This document shows, piece after piece, positions 41,398 through 41,738 of a stretch of 41,738 nucleotides of DNA. Position 1 is the first letter of the stretch. Every line of letters begins with the position of its first letter. Origin of the DNA: Planctomycetota bacterium (GTDB lineage Bacteria > Planctomycetota > Phycisphaerae > WQYP01); NCBI GenBank assembly GCA_021800165.1, contig JAJYZF010000032.1, positions 1 to 41,738 of the forward strand. Direction: 5' to 3'. A program made the translations under genes and the position numbers. The notes under the pieces are model-generated. The model was not told where the DNA came from. It saw only the letters and a program-made list of their open reading frames with translations, and searched no databases.

Positions 41398-41738
41398 AGG
41401 TGGTACTCCATGAGGATTTCGGATATTACTTTCGCCCCAACCAAGCCCACCGTGGGCCTGATGACAGTTCAGGCTAGCGGTTACCTGTAAGGATTTTAAG
41501 CAGAATATTGGGCGTGTCAAACCGAAGTTAAAACGCCCTTCTTGGTGGACCGACAACGGATGAGTACGCCGGATCGGAAAAACGCGACACGACGCAAATG
41601 ACAACCCGATCCAACCGGCGTGGAATTCATCTCGTTGACGCTAAGGAATAGTTCCGAAATAACTTCCCGATTTGGCAATGGATTATTATGATAAGGAAGT
41701 ACGGACAGGATGTTCGCAGTGTATGTTTGAATAAAGGA
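41398..41738. other. Window edge, no clear gene
   Basis: The dioxygenase frame stays open to 41604 but its earlier part lacks domain pattern. The last 130 bases are AT-rich with no long frame; a gene may begin past the edge, since AAAGGA ends the window. Confidence 0.35.

Overview
The window looks like a chromosomal segment of a planctomycete, most probably of class Phycisphaerae. This rests on family resemblance recalled from memory, not on a search. The signs are a type III glutamine synthetase, an oversized acyl carrier protein beside a FabZ-like dehydratase, Rhs fragments with the YYERARWYSPSLG signature, a tyrosine integrase with Asn in place of the first catalytic His, and many secreted or membrane proteins with no obvious family.

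Layout. Positions 1-770 hold a decayed insertion-sequence end. Positions 775-10243 are ordinary chromosome: a single-domain response regulator, mutM, a two-gene nfeD pair on the minus strand, a VOC-fold protein, a zinc-ribbon protein, rmuC, a secreted protein of an unrecognised family, and a class V aminotransferase. A tRNA-Val(TAC) gene at 10439-10512 carries an integrated element of about 6.4 kb. The element is bounded by a 14-bp direct repeat (10499-10512 and 16890-16903) and encodes an integrase, three small-to-medium genes joined by ATGA overlaps (including a PD-(D/E)XK-like nuclease), a primase-helicase, an AlpA-like excisionase candidate and one unknown protein. From 16904 to about 22400 lies a gene-poor accessory stretch with Rhs C-terminal scraps, dispersed palindromes and several small membrane proteins, including a two-gene membrane module present twice. 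From 22426 onward the chromosome is again gene-dense: FabZ-like dehydratase, ACP, folC, glnN, lspA, a TauE/SafE permease with a DUF1634 partner, then a co-directional run of class III aminotransferase, HpnN-like MMPL transporter, aldehyde dehydrogenase and a 773-aa relative of the 454-aa secreted protein. A large protein of unknown function and a PhyH-type dioxygenase close the window.

The main discovery candidate is in the element. The integrase reading frame runs through the attachment core into the antisense strand of the tRNA and ends there after LEPPTSAV. At the other end of the element a reading frame crosses the second core copy in the same phase. Joining the two ends, as excision would, gives an integrase with a different, 69-residue C-terminal tail. 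Integration would therefore swap the C-terminus of the enzyme: 427 residues when integrated, 488 when circular. Copies of a TATTGG-type motif lie at the integrase promoter, upstream of the excisionase candidate and in a perfect 14-bp inverted repeat near the right end, and could be binding sites of the element's own control proteins.

Start codons were moved from the longest frame where a ribosome binding site or family knowledge argued for it; each such choice is stated in its entry.
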